Source of the DNA: Anisakis pegreffii
Taxonomy: Eukaryota; Nematoda; Chromadorea; Rhabditida; Anisakidae
NCBI GenBank assembly: GCA_035041965.1
Contig: JAPYMA010000065.1
Coordinates: 186,001 to 250,000, forward strand
DNA: 64,000 bases
Direction: 5' to 3'
Position 1 is the stretch's first letter, and every line of letters starts with the position of its first letter. The notes beneath the pieces are model-generated. The model saw only the letters and a list, made by a program, of their open reading frames with translations, ran no database searches and was not told where the DNA came from. Below are positions 17,460 through 29,728 of the stretch, piece by piece. Position numbers and translations under genes: made by a program.

Positions 17460-17870
17460 ATCAGTTACGAACAACAGTCAAAATTATTCCAGTAATATCC
17501 TTACATCAAAATTTTCTGTCGAATACGCAGAATTACGTCAATTTTTATCAAAGAAAAACAACTAATGGTTCTCAACTGTACGACTATCAGTAAGAACGAG
17601 CTGAAGATACTGTTGACCTCAAAGGGATTACGGATATCATCTGATAACAACAAGAATCGCAATTGATTTTACTATAAAGTATTCCACAATCCTTATGAAC
17701 ACGTACATGGGCATGACTGTTTGGGTTATCCAACAGCTGAGGGAGACAGGCATTAAGATCGCAAAATTGATTATCAACGCATGAACAGCGTTAAACCAGC
17801 TTAATCTGATCGGATAAATAGCAATTGAACAGATTAAACGGATATACGGTGACATTTCGTATCATCTATT
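17460..17870. repeat. Diverged direct repeat B, copy 2
   Basis: Counterpart of 13440-13830. Repeats A and the GC islands lie between the two B copies, so the whole 13.4-17.9 kb interval could be one composite element or a nested insertion. Confidence 0.75.
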
Positions 17871-19475
17871 CGATTTCGTAACATCAATTATCTGATAGCG
17901 AGTTGGTCGCGTTTTGCCAAATCGCTCTCTTCAGTTCGTTTGCATTGAAAAGCAAACTAAACTGTAACTGCATGGTTGAGAGATAGAAACAGTTCAGATT
18001 CTCCAGAGAATCATGAATGAGAGCGAATCAGTGATGCGGCCGAAGGGAATGAGAAAAATACCGTCACACAGTGGAATTGTAATGCAGCAAGCTATTTTAG
18101 GAACGAGAATGACGAGAGAGCATAGAAATCAGGCATAGGATTCATTGATAAACTGTTGAAGGAGAGCTGTATAGGGGAGTATGGAAGGTGTGTATGTCTT
18201 CTGAATAGCTATTTCCGTCAGAAGCCATTGTCCTGCACTCTATTCACCTCACTGATTCCATCATCAGTTTTTACGTCCAATTCCTGTGGTGTCTCATCAC
18301 TCTCATTTCCAACCATGCTGATTGCATTACAGTTCCTCTACGTAGTAGCAATTTTCTTATTCATTGCAGACGTATCACTGATTTACTTTCATTCATAATT
18401 ATCTTCTGAATCGTCACTCTATTCATTCATTCATCCCAAATTCTCGTTACGTTGGCATTTACAACAGAATTGATATGTGCAGGATAAGTTGCCACACTAA
18501 GCAACGACCGTTCAAGTGTAAGAAATTCATCGCATCCATTGTGCTAATAGTGAGATATTATGTAATCCTGGTTTCCCGTTGAAATCTTCAGTGTTTCTCT
18601 TCAGTTACAAGAAAGAAGAAGATGATGCAGTGCTTAGAATCACATCTGCGCTAGAATACGTTTTGACATCATTCAAAGCTCGTAATTTTCTTTAAGTCGC
18701 CATCACATCTCAAAGAAGCGCACACATCGTGACCATCGCATCAGAACTATCGATTACTCTCAATGTGTTGAAAGCAGCTGAACTTGGCCATAGAACTCTA
18801 TTTTTCCATTCAATATGGCAGGGCCGACTATCTCAACTAGCTTTTCTTAAAGCTATCTTAAAGTGGAATGTTTCTCTGCGTGAACATATCCCATTCAGGT
18901 GTTATTCATGAAATCTTTCGCATTTAATCAACATCACTGTAGAGGAACGAGTTCACATTCCGCATCTAAACCTCACATTACGTTGGTTACCTTGGATTCA
19001 TCATAAGCTCAACGGATTACGAGTTTGTTTTGTCAGAATCTAAGGAGCTTTATAACTCTGACATCTGAGGAGCTTTATCTACATCATTTGATATCAAATC
19101 CATCCGAAGACGTAGCAACATTGATTCTAATCTCGCGGAAGAATAGCTGAGGGAGTCACGTTTCCGGTTGTTTTCAACCAAAGAAACACGATACGTTAAT
19201 CACCTCTCGACTAAGCCGACTCGAAATGTTCAGCAAAATGATAAAAACCATGAATCCTTTCAGAATGAGGAGTGCGATTGATCACTGCTATTGAACATTG
19301 ATCTAACCAGCCAAGATTTTACAATAGCTTCAAATAATTCACACATTCTCGTACAGCTTCAAGAATTTGTTTCATGCAGACCTCAGAATTCTCAATCTCT
19401 GAACTTGTACACTGATGTTCCTAGCATTCTTTTTCGTGAATCCATCGACACGCAACACCCTTACGCGCATTTTCG
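17871..19475. other. Gene-poor spacer
   Basis: No exon chain or repeat was recognised. Short open frames such as 18156-18398 lack splice-consistent partners. Confidence 0.4.
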
Positions 19476-19523
19476 AACGGAAGGAAAAAGGCCGATCTGT
19501 TTACTAGACGGATGCCCGGTTTT
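19476..19523. repeat. Repeat C, copy 2 (short)
   Basis: About 48 bp resembling 14048-14100 (ACGG, GGAAAAAGGCC, CTAGACGG, TGCCCG). Only the first part of the island is shared. Confidence 0.5.
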
Positions 19524-19978
19524 TATCACTAGCAATGATAGTTGATAAGTATTTGAATTAATTTCTTCGCACTAAATAACACTTGTTCAACTGGATCTTG
19601 CTTGATTGATGCTCTCATATTGTGCTGTTCTAATATTATTTCATTTTTGCTAGTACTATAATAATTACAAGAGCTTTTTTGTTCAGAACGAAATCTGCAT
19701 CAACTGATACATTTGTTTCAAAAAAATTTGTTCCAAAAAAAGGTATTTTGTGCAAACACCAGTGAATTTTAAAGGCTCAATTCATAATTTTAATCACCAG
19801 TTTTTTTCGCACAAATTCCATGTGCTAAACTCACGTTTCAACATATGCGATTCATAACATGAGACTTCACATGAAAACGATCAAATTTTCATAGAATAAT
19901 GGTTCCTCTGATTGATTCTTCACTGGTGTTATGTGTTTTGCTGCTGTTATGTTTAGTGGTGATGTGCTTGAATTGTTG

Positions 19979-20047
19979 AGTGAAATGAACGACAAATTAG
20001 CAAAAGAGAACACTCTTGGTGATAAACGCAATGAGAGCGATTGTAAC
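19979..20047 (+). repeat. Dispersed repeat E, copy 1
   Basis: This stretch would encode MNDKLAKENTLGDKRNESDC. The same motif recurs at 32801-32870 (+, broken by a stop and a 1-base deletion) and 39919-39985 (-). Here the frame extends on both sides (19931-20134), so this copy could be an exon of the gene that follows. Confidence 0.75.
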
Positions 20048-20113
20048 AATTCATTAAAGTTCAATGCATTGCAGCATCGTCCACCATTCAGTATTGGTAA
20101 TAAAACACATGAT

Positions 20114-20190
20114 ATGAACAGCGCAGTCGGTTAGCGCGGCCATTAGAAGTTAATCGGATGTGAGTTCAGTTCCTGGAGACGGAGCTCGCA
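20114..20190 (+). ncRNA. tRNA-like sequence (pseudogene or SINE head)
   Basis: A box-A-like AGCGCAGTCGG at 20120-20130 and a box-B-like AGTTCAGTTCC about 33 bases on are spaced as in an internal pol III promoter. The acceptor ends do not pair well, so it is not a functional tRNA. It may be a tRNA-derived SINE or a decayed tRNA. Confidence 0.4.
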
Positions 20191-20401
20191 ATTATTTGGT
20201 GATGATGTTTATATGGTAATTTGCGTCAGAATGTAAAACTTGATGAGAATATTTACCTGAACCAAATAATTGAATATGGTCCGCAGGAATCAAATGATTT
20301 ATTACATTGTTCGATGAAACAACATCTTTGCAATGATTTTATCTCCATCATCTGGCAGCGAAAACCTTTTCCATCCATCATTGAAACATTTCATATATCA
20401 G

Positions 20402-20824
20402 CATCAATCGAGTTGAGAATCTTATTAAGAAATTGGATCAATCAAGCGATGTTGCTGATATTATTAACGGTTCAACTCCAGCGGCTGATACCACATCTAC
20501 AGTAATTGGATCTGCATCTTGCGTATACTTTGCTGTCATCCAACCATGTTCCAGCCGTACTGTGGCTTTATGGCTTAAAAAGAGAGTGGTAACTTCGAGA
20601 CTCAATCTCTTTTCATTCATCAAATCTGTATGCCAATGCTTCAGATTTTTCAATTTCCGCAACGAATTCCAAATGGAGAAAATTCATTATCGGATGAGCG
20701 TGGCTCATTTCTTATTTCATGCAACAAATGCAAGACATTTCATCAAAATTGTGTGGATGAAAATGCACCAACGTTACGTGATCTGGAAAGCCGATGTGTG
20801 CGATATGGTTTGATGATGAATTGA
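20402..20824 (+). CDS. Unrecognised protein, two 3' exons
   Basis: Exon 20402-20501 (acceptor CATATATCAG, donor GTAATT) joins in phase to 20645-20824, which ends at TGA. The encoded tail is hydrophilic (DQSSDVADIINGSTPAADTT). It then carries a cysteine/histidine cluster, ISCNKCKTFHQNCVDE, and two further residues of that kind near RCVRYG. The CxxC...HxxC spacing recalls half of a PHD-type zinc finger, but the partner cysteines are not visible, so I do not assign the family. Upstream exons are not resolved; the repeat-E frame at 19931-20134 is one candidate. The fragment is about 93 residues. Confidence 0.4.
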
Positions 20825-20985
20825 ATGAACTTCGAATGCAATAACCCATCTTTTGAGCACCACCTCGTATAATATTATGCATATGATATGCTAGTTTGTC
20901 AAGGATTATTTTTCTTCCTGAAGAATGTGAATGTGTGAAGGAGAGTGTGTTGATCCAATCTAGTGAGTAAACACTTTCTGCTGCA

Positions 20986-21011
20986 TTTGAGAGCAATTGC
21001 TTGCTCTCAAA
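20986..21011. repeat. Small perfect hairpin
   Basis: TTTGAGAGCAA and TTGCTCTCAAA flank a 4-base loop just beyond the 3' end of the minus-strand gene at 21056. Confidence 0.85.
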
Positions 21012-21055
21012 CGGGAGGTGCTTACAGGATGATCGGAATACACTTCAACGGAACA

Positions 21056-22203
21056 TCAATTACCGCAGTTATGCACCAAAAATGACTCCATTCTTGTGCA
21101 GTTCCGTTCGAAACCAATTGCAAAGTTGAATCCAATCAATTGGATGCTATCGTTCACTATCAATAGATTGCGGTGTGGACGGTGACATTCTTTGAGATCT
21201 GATCTGTAAAAAAATGTCCTTGTTATTTTCTTATCAAGAATGTTATGACCACTGTTCACATCACAGATAGATTTTCTTGTTTCCAGAGATAGATTTTCTT
21301 ATTTTTGACACTATTTTTCGGTTAAAATCGCTGGTTTCACCGTTTTTAATCGATACTTTTGCAGCAATTTTTATTGTTGCTAACGATAACTGATAGCGGC
21401 AATAGTGTTAGTATCACCTTGCCATGGCTAATATCTCACGTATTCATTCTTCGAAAGAAGTCTCCTCTATATGTTGTGACAAGGGTGTGGATGGTGATAA
21501 GAAGGGAAATTGGTTGGGGTGAGAACCGCATTGATCAGTGAATAATCGAATTTGATTGCGGCTTTTTTCCCGTCTCATTCAACGAATAATTTTCAAAGCG
21601 ATCCAAGTTTAACGTACACTTCAATCGTGTATGTTCGTAGAGGAGAACTGAAAGAAATATACGAAGTGGATTCTCCAGTTAGAAGTGCCAATTCGCCGTA
21701 AGCTTTCACACACCAGCGACCGCCATCTGCTTCGAGGAATTGACATGCTGAACGATATGAAACCTGCAATGCAGACTTCATTTGCTTAAGTGTACAAGAG
21801 AAGAGAACAAATGAATAATGAGGAAATAAAATAAACGACTGAAATAAAATCAGGAGATATCCGATGGAGATTCCACTTTGAAAAGACTCCTTCAGTTTAA
21901 CGATTGTCCACTATGAACGATATCAACTGCGAGTGACTTAACAAGACTAAAAGTGATTTTCACTTTAGCCAGGCACAGAAACCGTCTCAGCTCGTTACAT
22001 TCATACTGCACACGAAAGATAGAAAGCGCAAAAGATTCTAGAATTCGATTGGTGAACGAAATTCGGTGAGTAAACCTTAAGTCCGGATAGAACATCCTTG
22101 TGAAGAAGCTGATTTTGTGCTGAATTCAATAGTATCAGCGCATCGTCGCCGGGCTGCGATGACAATGCCAGCTCGGTGTTCATGAACACCAAATAAAAAG
22201 TAA
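21056..22203 (-). CDS. Unrecognised cysteine-containing protein
   Basis: Four minus-strand exons join in consistent phase: 22203-22076, 22005-21964, 21763-21618 and 21203-21056 (TGA). All have usable borders, including a strong GTACGT donor at 21617. If the first in-frame ATG at 22183 is the start, the product is about 147 residues. It has seven cysteines (in YEC, FLC, SAC, RWC, KEC, RNC and HNC contexts) and an aromatic C-terminal half. No signal peptide or known domain was recognised. An additional 5' exon is possible because the first exon opens with two unassigned bases. The phase agreement over three junctions is the main evidence. Confidence 0.55.
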
Positions 22204-23984
22204 CTGTTAAGTCGAGATTGTTGCGTCCAATATTTTATAATGGGTGTTTTATTAATCCATCATGGCGAATGCACCTTGCTGTTATGGAGTGGCGTTAAGT
22301 GAAGGTAAACAATCGGTCATATGCACAGTCCATATTTCTGAAAGTTTCCTTAGTTCAGTAATACCCTCTTAACTTAATCCACTTTTTATATGAATGATCG
22401 ATGAGTGTTCGAATTGTATGGAAACGTTTTTATTTCATTCTCGTGACTAACTTCCCATACACGGTACTGTCTCTTTGCTTTGCTATTCAGATCATTCCGA
22501 ACGAGGTTTACCACGAATCTGCCACCCTTCTTACCTTCCTTATTCTATGATGCAAGAAGATAGGTGAGTAATCATGGGCTCATGCTTTTCGGGATACCAA
22601 TTTCGACTCACCAATGGGCTACATCCTCACGAGTACACATTCTGACGGATGATTAATCCTCATATGCTTGATAGTTCAAGTGAAGACTGATTTGCTTAGA
22701 AGCAGGAGAGACTTTTCGACTGCTGTTGCGGTTTGGATGATTGCTTATCTTTGGAAGTTTTCTCAGTTATTTCAACTTTCGTCATCGTACTTATCTTGAA
22801 AAATGCAGTATTTGGAAGTGCTGACTCATCCACAAAACCGGTACTTCTTCGATAGTCTTGTTGTGAATGTAATTTGTGTGATATTGCAGAACAAACGCAT
22901 ACATGTAATATTTCACATTGAAGAACAACAAATGTATAGTGCGAACAAGTTATTTAACTCTTCCAGTGCGCCTATCTACTCTTACCAAATGTGCACAGCC
23001 ACATTCACTATGCTAACATATTTACGTAGACTGATTTCATACAAGGGCAAGCACCATATGAGAAATTTCGACATACTTAGAGCAATTTCAATTCAGTACT
23101 CAGAAGTTTTGATTTGATCACTGGATTGCGTACTCAAGAATGGTTTATTCATCGCTAACTTCAGCCCTCACGATAACTTGTTTTTTTTTCAGTCGAACTC
23201 AATTTGTGAATCGTACATTATATTACAAGGTACAATTTAGTTTCGTTAGTTGCTTCATTCTAGTTGAGTGGTTTTGAACCTTTCTTCCTCTTTGCACTCA
23301 CTGCTAGAAAATTATGAGATGCCCTCCTACCCCCAAAAATATCCTCGCAGTCCTTTCCCGGTTGAGAAACCTTGTCCTAGTTGCCTGTATTTGAACAGGA
23401 GGATTATGTCTCCAAAAACGATGTGGTCACCGTGACATAACCGAAAAGATTGCTTATTTTATACTTTGTTTACGTAAATCCATCAGCAAATGTGCAAAGT
23501 ACACTATTAATTTTAATTACTGTGAACTTTTATTCATTATATTATAAATATAAGCGGAAGTGTTATACACCGACAAAGTCGATCGATCAATATTTGATCT
23601 ACAAGGTGGAACGATTATAACTGATTGCGGAATGCTGGATCATATTCACTGCATTCGTCCTTATCAGGCGCTCTTCTCAAATTTGTTTCATCAACTTTTT
23701 GGCTGAATCACCTGAAGTATCAGTTAATCATTATCAGGTAGCATTACGAATGCAAGCATCTCCACAATAAGGTTCTATGAGACAAGCATAGGGAGCATGG
23801 TATCTGTAGAACATTGAGTTTTCTCTAAAAGATTATCCAAACCATTGGGTAGAAATTCTATGTTCTCTTTGAATCTGCTTTCATTTTTCACCATTCAGGA
23901 GGCTTCCGAACTCTCATTACACCACATTTTGAAATTTACTCAATATTGTCGGTTCTTAACTGGCTGAGTTCAGAACGGCATTCA
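22204..23984. other. Intergenic spacer
   Basis: No supported gene. One 104-codon frame at 22803-23117 (+) has no splice-consistent neighbours and no recognisable motif. Confidence 0.4.
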
Positions 23985-25350
23985 TTAATTGAGAAATTCC
24001 CAAAATAGAAGAAACCAACTCTTCATCATTTCGCCAATGCAAGGAAATGCAGTGACAAGTGCGTTTTGATCATCTTTCGAAAGTTTCGAATAATCTTTGA
24101 TGATTCCTCTGATTGATTTGAAAATTCCATCAACTGATGACTCGGAAGCAAACGACGATACACGTTCAATAGTCTGAATAATCAAATGTATAGTAAGAAC
24201 AAGTTCAGGCGAACTGATAAATAAATATAGCTTATTCGTTTCATCTCGTTATAACCTTAATTTTCACTATGAATTAGGCGATCGATTTCAAATTCACTTC
24301 CAATAATCTATAGTTAATTGGTCACTTATTTGACTAAACACCAAATGGAAGAAATGAATTCAGTTTGCAATGTATCCCATAGGAAACTTGAAGCATTTAT
24401 CGAACCTTGAGCATGTATTGTCGAGCTTGTTCTGGAAGAGCATTGATTTTCGAGTAGATGGTTTCGTTAACCAGTCGAAGTTTTTCGGCTAATTTCGCAT
24501 CTTTTTTGGACACCTGAAAAGGATCACAAGTGAGCAGTGGGATCGTTCATCGAAAATGATACTGATTGAATCAAGTGTAATACGATACCTTGTCAATGAA
24601 GTCTTTTTCATTTTTTACGCTCCCATAGTCAATTGAATCAAACACTTCAACCTCTTGAGTTGTCATCTGAAGGAAGAATTGTAAAAACTCACTTCAAATT
24701 TATTTCTAAAAATGAGACTGAAACAATGAGTATGCAAGTATGGACTGATGTTGGATGATTCTAAACATGCATTGATTCGTTTGCGGCTGAAAGCTGTCAT
24801 AAACTACTAATCACATCTCGAACAATCCAGTAATTTCGCTTTCTCACACGGGTGAAAATTGTTTTCGAAGTGAAATTGTGAGAATGCAAGCAGCAGTGAA
24901 TTTGTTATGTCTGGCCGTATGATCACTATCAATAAGATTCGCTTACGATCAACTCGAATGCAGCAACCAACCTGAGCGAGGAACTGTCGCAATTCATCGG
25001 GAAGATATTCTGCAACAGAACAAATATGCTCGAGGAAAATTGATGAATGTTCAATGGCTGAATTTTGCAGTTGGAACAGAAAACACTGGCGACATAAAGC
25101 TCTGACGAATTTAAACGGACTAGCGTCTGGTAGCAGTACTGAATCAGTGATCAAACTTATGAATTAATCGAACTGCATATTCACTTGCTTCAAACTTACT
25201 TCCATAACTCTCAATATAGGTTTGAACTGAAGAGAGCGACTTTTTTGCTGAATACCCTTTCAGGATATCGTTTTCGTCATTCGATTTTGACGCAATCGCC
25301 TCTCCACAAAATATACACAGCAACAACAGCGTTACACTTGATCTCAACAT
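23985..25350 (-). CDS. Fatty-acid and retinol-binding protein (FAR family)
   Basis: Nematode-specific secreted helical carrier of fatty acids and retinol. Five exons (25350-25200, 25009-24972, 24666-24589, 24513-24406, 24173-23985) close in frame to 187 residues. MLRSSVTLLLLCIFCGEAIA is a clear signal peptide. The body has the family order: LPDELRQFLAQ, a VEVFDSIDY helix, KNEKDF, KLAEKLRLVNETIYSKINAL, then LSKDDQNALVTAFPCIGEMM. The length and exon pattern suit the family. A TAG acceptor about 12 bases before the ATG (25365-25363) may take a spliced leader. The last few residues (after MMKS) could instead be intronic if a GTTGGT donor there is used. Confidence 0.9.
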
Positions 25351-27097
25351 ATCCAACGAAATCTAAATCAGATATTGAGATGTTAGATTCTGGACGGAGC
25401 AACACAACCGAATTGACGAACGGCTGCGATGTAGCGCTTTCCACTGTGCGATGAGAATGATTTTGTATGATTTGAAAACACAATAAACCACTAGCATGAC
25501 AGAATATCATTCACTGTGATTATTTGTCTTGGTCCCTGCTACTTTCGGGGACACAAAAATTCGTTAGGTATAAGTGTATGACTGCAAATATCAAGTGAGC
25601 ACCTAATATTATAACATAATCGGATACCAATACTAAACATCGAATTCACATGTAACCGCTTAATATTGAATAATTGTTGTCTGATAGTGAGCGAAAAAAA
25701 ATATTGAATAAGCCAGAATCGCAGAAAAGCTTTGAATATAACATTTCAATTGGAAAATTGCGATTTGCAACTGAATTAAGGATCTTGTCCGAATAACAAA
25801 CACAGTGAAGGATAATCGATATAGCATGAGAACTGGCTGGAATGGGGCGTTCATTAATGAATGTTAAGAAAGTGATGCTTTTTTTTTGTGTTGAGGAAGA
25901 GAACACTTGTGCTGTTGATGCGGAACACGAACATGGAATACTCAAGTTCTTATCGTTGCAACGAGTTGGCCCATGCACATCACAAACAGCATGGAACCGG
26001 TTATGGCTGTTGAGTGCTATTGCAGTGATGTTGAAAGTTTTAATGTGAAGAACAAAACGTCCATAATTACGCTCAATGAAATTGAAATTACTTCGCATTC
26101 GCAATCAAATAAATTTGCACAAAATTCGTTGTGAAATATTCACACTCTAATGGTTTGTAGGAATATGCGCTGAAAATTTCTGTTTGTGACACTTTTTTGC
26201 TTTACCTGCACATTGCGATGGCAGCTTGATTAGCATGTGTATTTGCACTGAAAAGTGCTTACGTCAGCTGAAAGAACCGCAGTATATTTGAAAATCGTGA
26301 AACGATTAATGCGGATAATAAATGCGAAATTTTATTATTGTTGAGCAACGATTGGTATGCTTTGGTGAGTAAAACTTTACATTAGTGTCAATTGTAAGGC
26401 ATGGGCAAAAACGACAATTTCGATTTTCATTTAAATGGGGATGAAAAAAAAAGAGACGATTATTAGAAGAACATTTGCACGAATTCCTCAAAATTACGAG
26501 AAACAACAGCAACAAATCTTGAATACATTACACGAAGAAAGATTCATCAAGAAAATCTGGAAGTGATAACTCCGACATCCGATAATAACGATAGAATAGA
26601 AATATTACAACATTTGATAAATAAATAAATAGCATCGTTCAAGGTTAGTAAATATGATACATAAGATTATCATAATATCAACACAAGCAGTTGATGGCCA
26701 ACTGATTTTGGTAATTCACTGAATATCGACCAAAATTAATTTCAGAATATCTCAGGAATCAGTAGAAGCTGATGTGCTTGCGAAGGCAACATTTAACGCT
26801 GGTTTCCCTTCCATGATATACTTCTTGAAGGCAGATAACACTTTCTAGGGGAATAGCAACGTTTCACGTTTAGACGACACATCAGATGGACAAAAAAGAC
26901 GAAACATTCGGATGATTAGCACGAAAACAACAATTACAGATGAAGAAACCTGAGAGATCATAGAGTTAGTATAATACAGTCGATTTTATAAGTTGAACAA
27001 ACTTTTTTGTTGAGCATTGAAACTGACCATTACATAAATAAAATAACGCTATAATAACAAAAGTTCATGATTCAATCGAGATAATCAAAAACAGTTT
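25351..27097. other. Intergenic spacer
   Basis: AT-rich with no supported exon chain. The longest frame (25646-26104, minus, 152 codons) has no motif or splice support and is within chance expectation for a window this size. Confidence 0.4.
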
Positions 27098-28367
27098 TCA
27101 ATCAAAATTTTCGATAGATTTTTCGTAGAAGTCAATGAGCACATCCGGAAAGTGTTTCCGAACATCAGCATATTTCATACGATAACACTCACCCGTTCCT
27201 AATCTGCAAAATGATCCATCATTGACCTCTTTAAATTAAGAACTACTAGATAATAATTTAGAAGTGACTTTTTATGTTGAATAATCACTATAGAGTTGAG
27301 CATTATGATAAGTATCTTAAGCTACTTCCAGGGAGTTACTTCTCTTCGCAACTGAATCAGTGTGACATCACAAAACCTTTCCTGTTTGCGAGCAAACTCA
27401 TTCGCTTTTTCTTAAGGTATTTGTTTATGAAAATGAATAGTCACCGTTTAATAACGAAGGTTGCGTGTCGTATATCACTACAACCGTCCAATAATCCTTC
27501 GATTTCGATCTGATCCTGCAACAGTCATCAAATTATTCATGAACGGATTATTATCATATGCCAAATGGCGGATCAAATCCAGCTCTCACCGATGATGAAG
27601 CAATTTCAAACGGAATGAGCAACTTTACTCAGTGTTCACGACTGAAGACTGTTAACAATTTTCAAGAAAAAAATCATCAAATACCTTTGAGGAATTGCCA
27701 ATTGGGTTTTTCAAGTTCTTATTTCTTTCGTATTGTTCGACGGCGTCCGGAGCCTGATCTAGCATCACTTTTGCTGGTTCCCATGTTGGTCTCAAAAACA
27801 TTTTAATGATTGTTCAGTTAGTGTGAGTCTCTTTTCAGAGACTTATTACCTTTTGCTCATGTTTTCGGCCATAACTAGTTTGAGTTTCCTCCCAAACATG
27901 ACGAAACGAGGTAGGTTTGTTAGCTGGAAGCTCGGATTTTTTTGAGGTAAGGAATGAAGAGAGTGTTCTGACAGCAAATCATGCATTAATCGTTGCTAGA
28001 CTGTTTCCATGAATCTATCAGTGCTTGTCTCTGGTGTAAAAACTGTAAACTGGATACTTCAGTATAAAGCATTGCAGGCTAAAGGTTGGTGGTACGGATG
28101 AAGTTGGAAACAATATCCCATCTTATTTATGCCAATGCGCTAAGGTAGAGGCTGATGTTGTATCCAAACTGCGTTTACTTTTGTTACTCAAAATCTGTGG
28201 CATTTATTTAATTCGGATCGGGGTCTGCACACGAATGTCGGCGTAATATGGATGAAATAAAATGCTACTCACTCCCATCGAACTCGGTAGAATTTCTGTG
28301 CTCGATTTCCTTTAATAATTGCTTTATCCTCGAGGATTTCTTCAATTGCGTACGCTCTGTCAGACAT
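27098..28367 (-). CDS. HP1-like chromodomain/chromoshadow protein
   Basis: Reader of methylated H3K9 and heterochromatin adaptor. Exons: 28367-28273 (MSDRAYAIEEILED... FYRVRW, first half of a chromodomain), 27790-27685 (PTWEPAKVMLDQ, second half), 27515-27445 and 27203-27098 (chromoshadow domain ending HFPDVLIDFYEKSI, TGA). Phases agree if 28273 is spliced to 27790. That would drop the usual G-Y loop between RW and TWEP, so a small middle exon is likely. A 39-bp candidate at 27891-27853 keeps phase but gives an odd sequence. A 25-bp version starting at 27877 reads YGRKHE, chromodomain-like, but breaks phase. The hinge is unusually short (about 15 residues), so the protein is only 125-140 residues. 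The acceptor at 27793-27791 is GAG. Confidence 0.8.
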
Positions 28368-28727
28368 GCTCAATTCACTCGGCAACTAAACTGATACAAT
28401 AGCAAATTAATGGAATACAGATAACGATGAAACAGTAGAAAACGTCAGTGTCCAATAAAGAGCACTCTGTAAGCCGTTAACATAAAAATGAAACCAAATC
28501 CGACGAGGCTACCAATAACTCATGTTAACGCTATTCAGAATCATACAACATTTTATGCTTGGTTTCGTGTGGAAGCAGTTACGGCATTTGGAATGATTGC
28601 CGTAACCAATGATAATGGCTAGCAGTTAAAATTATTTAAAATTATTGAGAATTAACGATGTGATAATCAAATTTCCGGCACTTCTTTAGTTGAGGGGCTA
28701 CACACGCGAACCCTTTCCCGTACTCAC

Positions 28728-28863
28728 GATATACATAATTGGGAATACATTCATAGGCAAAAAAAACTGGCTTTCTGCAAAGCTACTGTAAATTGTTCGA
28801 AATATGAAAGCCATCCAATTTTCTATCGGAAATAAAATGAATAAACATGGACTGATAAATATT
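28728..28863 (-). CDS. Possible exon of a membrane protein
   Basis: A 136-bp stretch with a GCACAG acceptor and a strong ATC|GTGAGT donor encodes a hydrophobic, aromatic segment (CLFILFP, WMAFIFR, FFLPMNVFPIMY). No partner exon was found, so this may be chance. Family unknown. Confidence 0.25.
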
Positions 28864-29331
28864 CTGTGCAAACATTTTAGCGTACGTGAAGTGCATTTCA
28901 TTGCCATATGCACAAGATCACGGATTGCCAATTGAACAATAAACCAGATAGTGAGCAGACTGCAGACCACGACGAAGCGTCCGATAGAAACACAACATCC
29001 TCCCTCCGTTTAGTTCTGCATGACAGTAGACCTTCTTATGCCACGCAAGACTACACATACCTGCGCTCTGACATCTTATCAAAGAGAAATGCGCTATAAT
29101 AGTATTTTAAATGTGTTATGTCCTCGAATATCGAGAATAAGGCAGTTGACTTTATTCGAGTTTATGTGTCCGCATTTAAAAATCAGTTTTATTTGACAGC
29201 AGTGACTGACCAATACACATTCACTTAGAATGGTATAGCAAAATGCAACGGAACCATTTACTGGTTAGTATATTACTGAATTATCCGATGGAAGAGTAGA
29301 AATATGAAATCGGATGAGATTCGACGGTTGA

Positions 29332-29410
29332 GGCAAGAGTAAAGGCAAGAGTAAAGGCAAGAGTAACACTCGCTCCATTATACGGTTAACGGTATAATGG
29401 AGCGAGTGTT
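29332..29410. repeat. 12-bp tandem repeat abutting a perfect hairpin
   Basis: Three copies of GGCAAGAGTAAA (29332-29366; the last lacks its final A) run into a 19-base perfect inverted repeat. Arms are 29365-29383 and 29392-29410 with an 8-base loop centred on GTTAAC. Confidence 0.9.
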
Positions 29411-29728
29411 GACAAGAATGAAAATATACGCTTTGTGCAGAACTAAAGTCTTTGTCAGAATCTGTTTTCACGAACAAGTTCTGCGACGATTTCTTAAGAA
29501 ATGATGCCATGAAAGTAAATAATGTCATGAAACAATGGGATAGCAATGCAGATTCACTGCAGATTTCGGTGCCGTGGAACGATGTCAGCACGTTAACAAT
29601 AAATAACGACAGTGACTATAAGAGCATTATGAAATTTAATAGGTGATTATCCAGCCTTATGAAGAAAATGCTCTTAAGGTTAGAAACATAAGCGTGTCAA
29701 AAACAAATTGCCCAAGGATTGAGATGCA

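Noticed and set aside
22803..23117. 104-codon plus-strand frame
   Set aside because: No recognisable domain, no splice neighbours, codon usage similar to noncoding AT-rich DNA.
25646..26104. 152-codon minus-strand open frame
   Set aside because: No motif, no plausible splice partners. One frame of this length is roughly expected by chance in 64 kb of this composition.
29265..29591. Minus-strand frame with PLLLPLLLP
   Set aside because: The Leu/Pro run is the translated 12-bp tandem repeat; the rest spans the hairpin.
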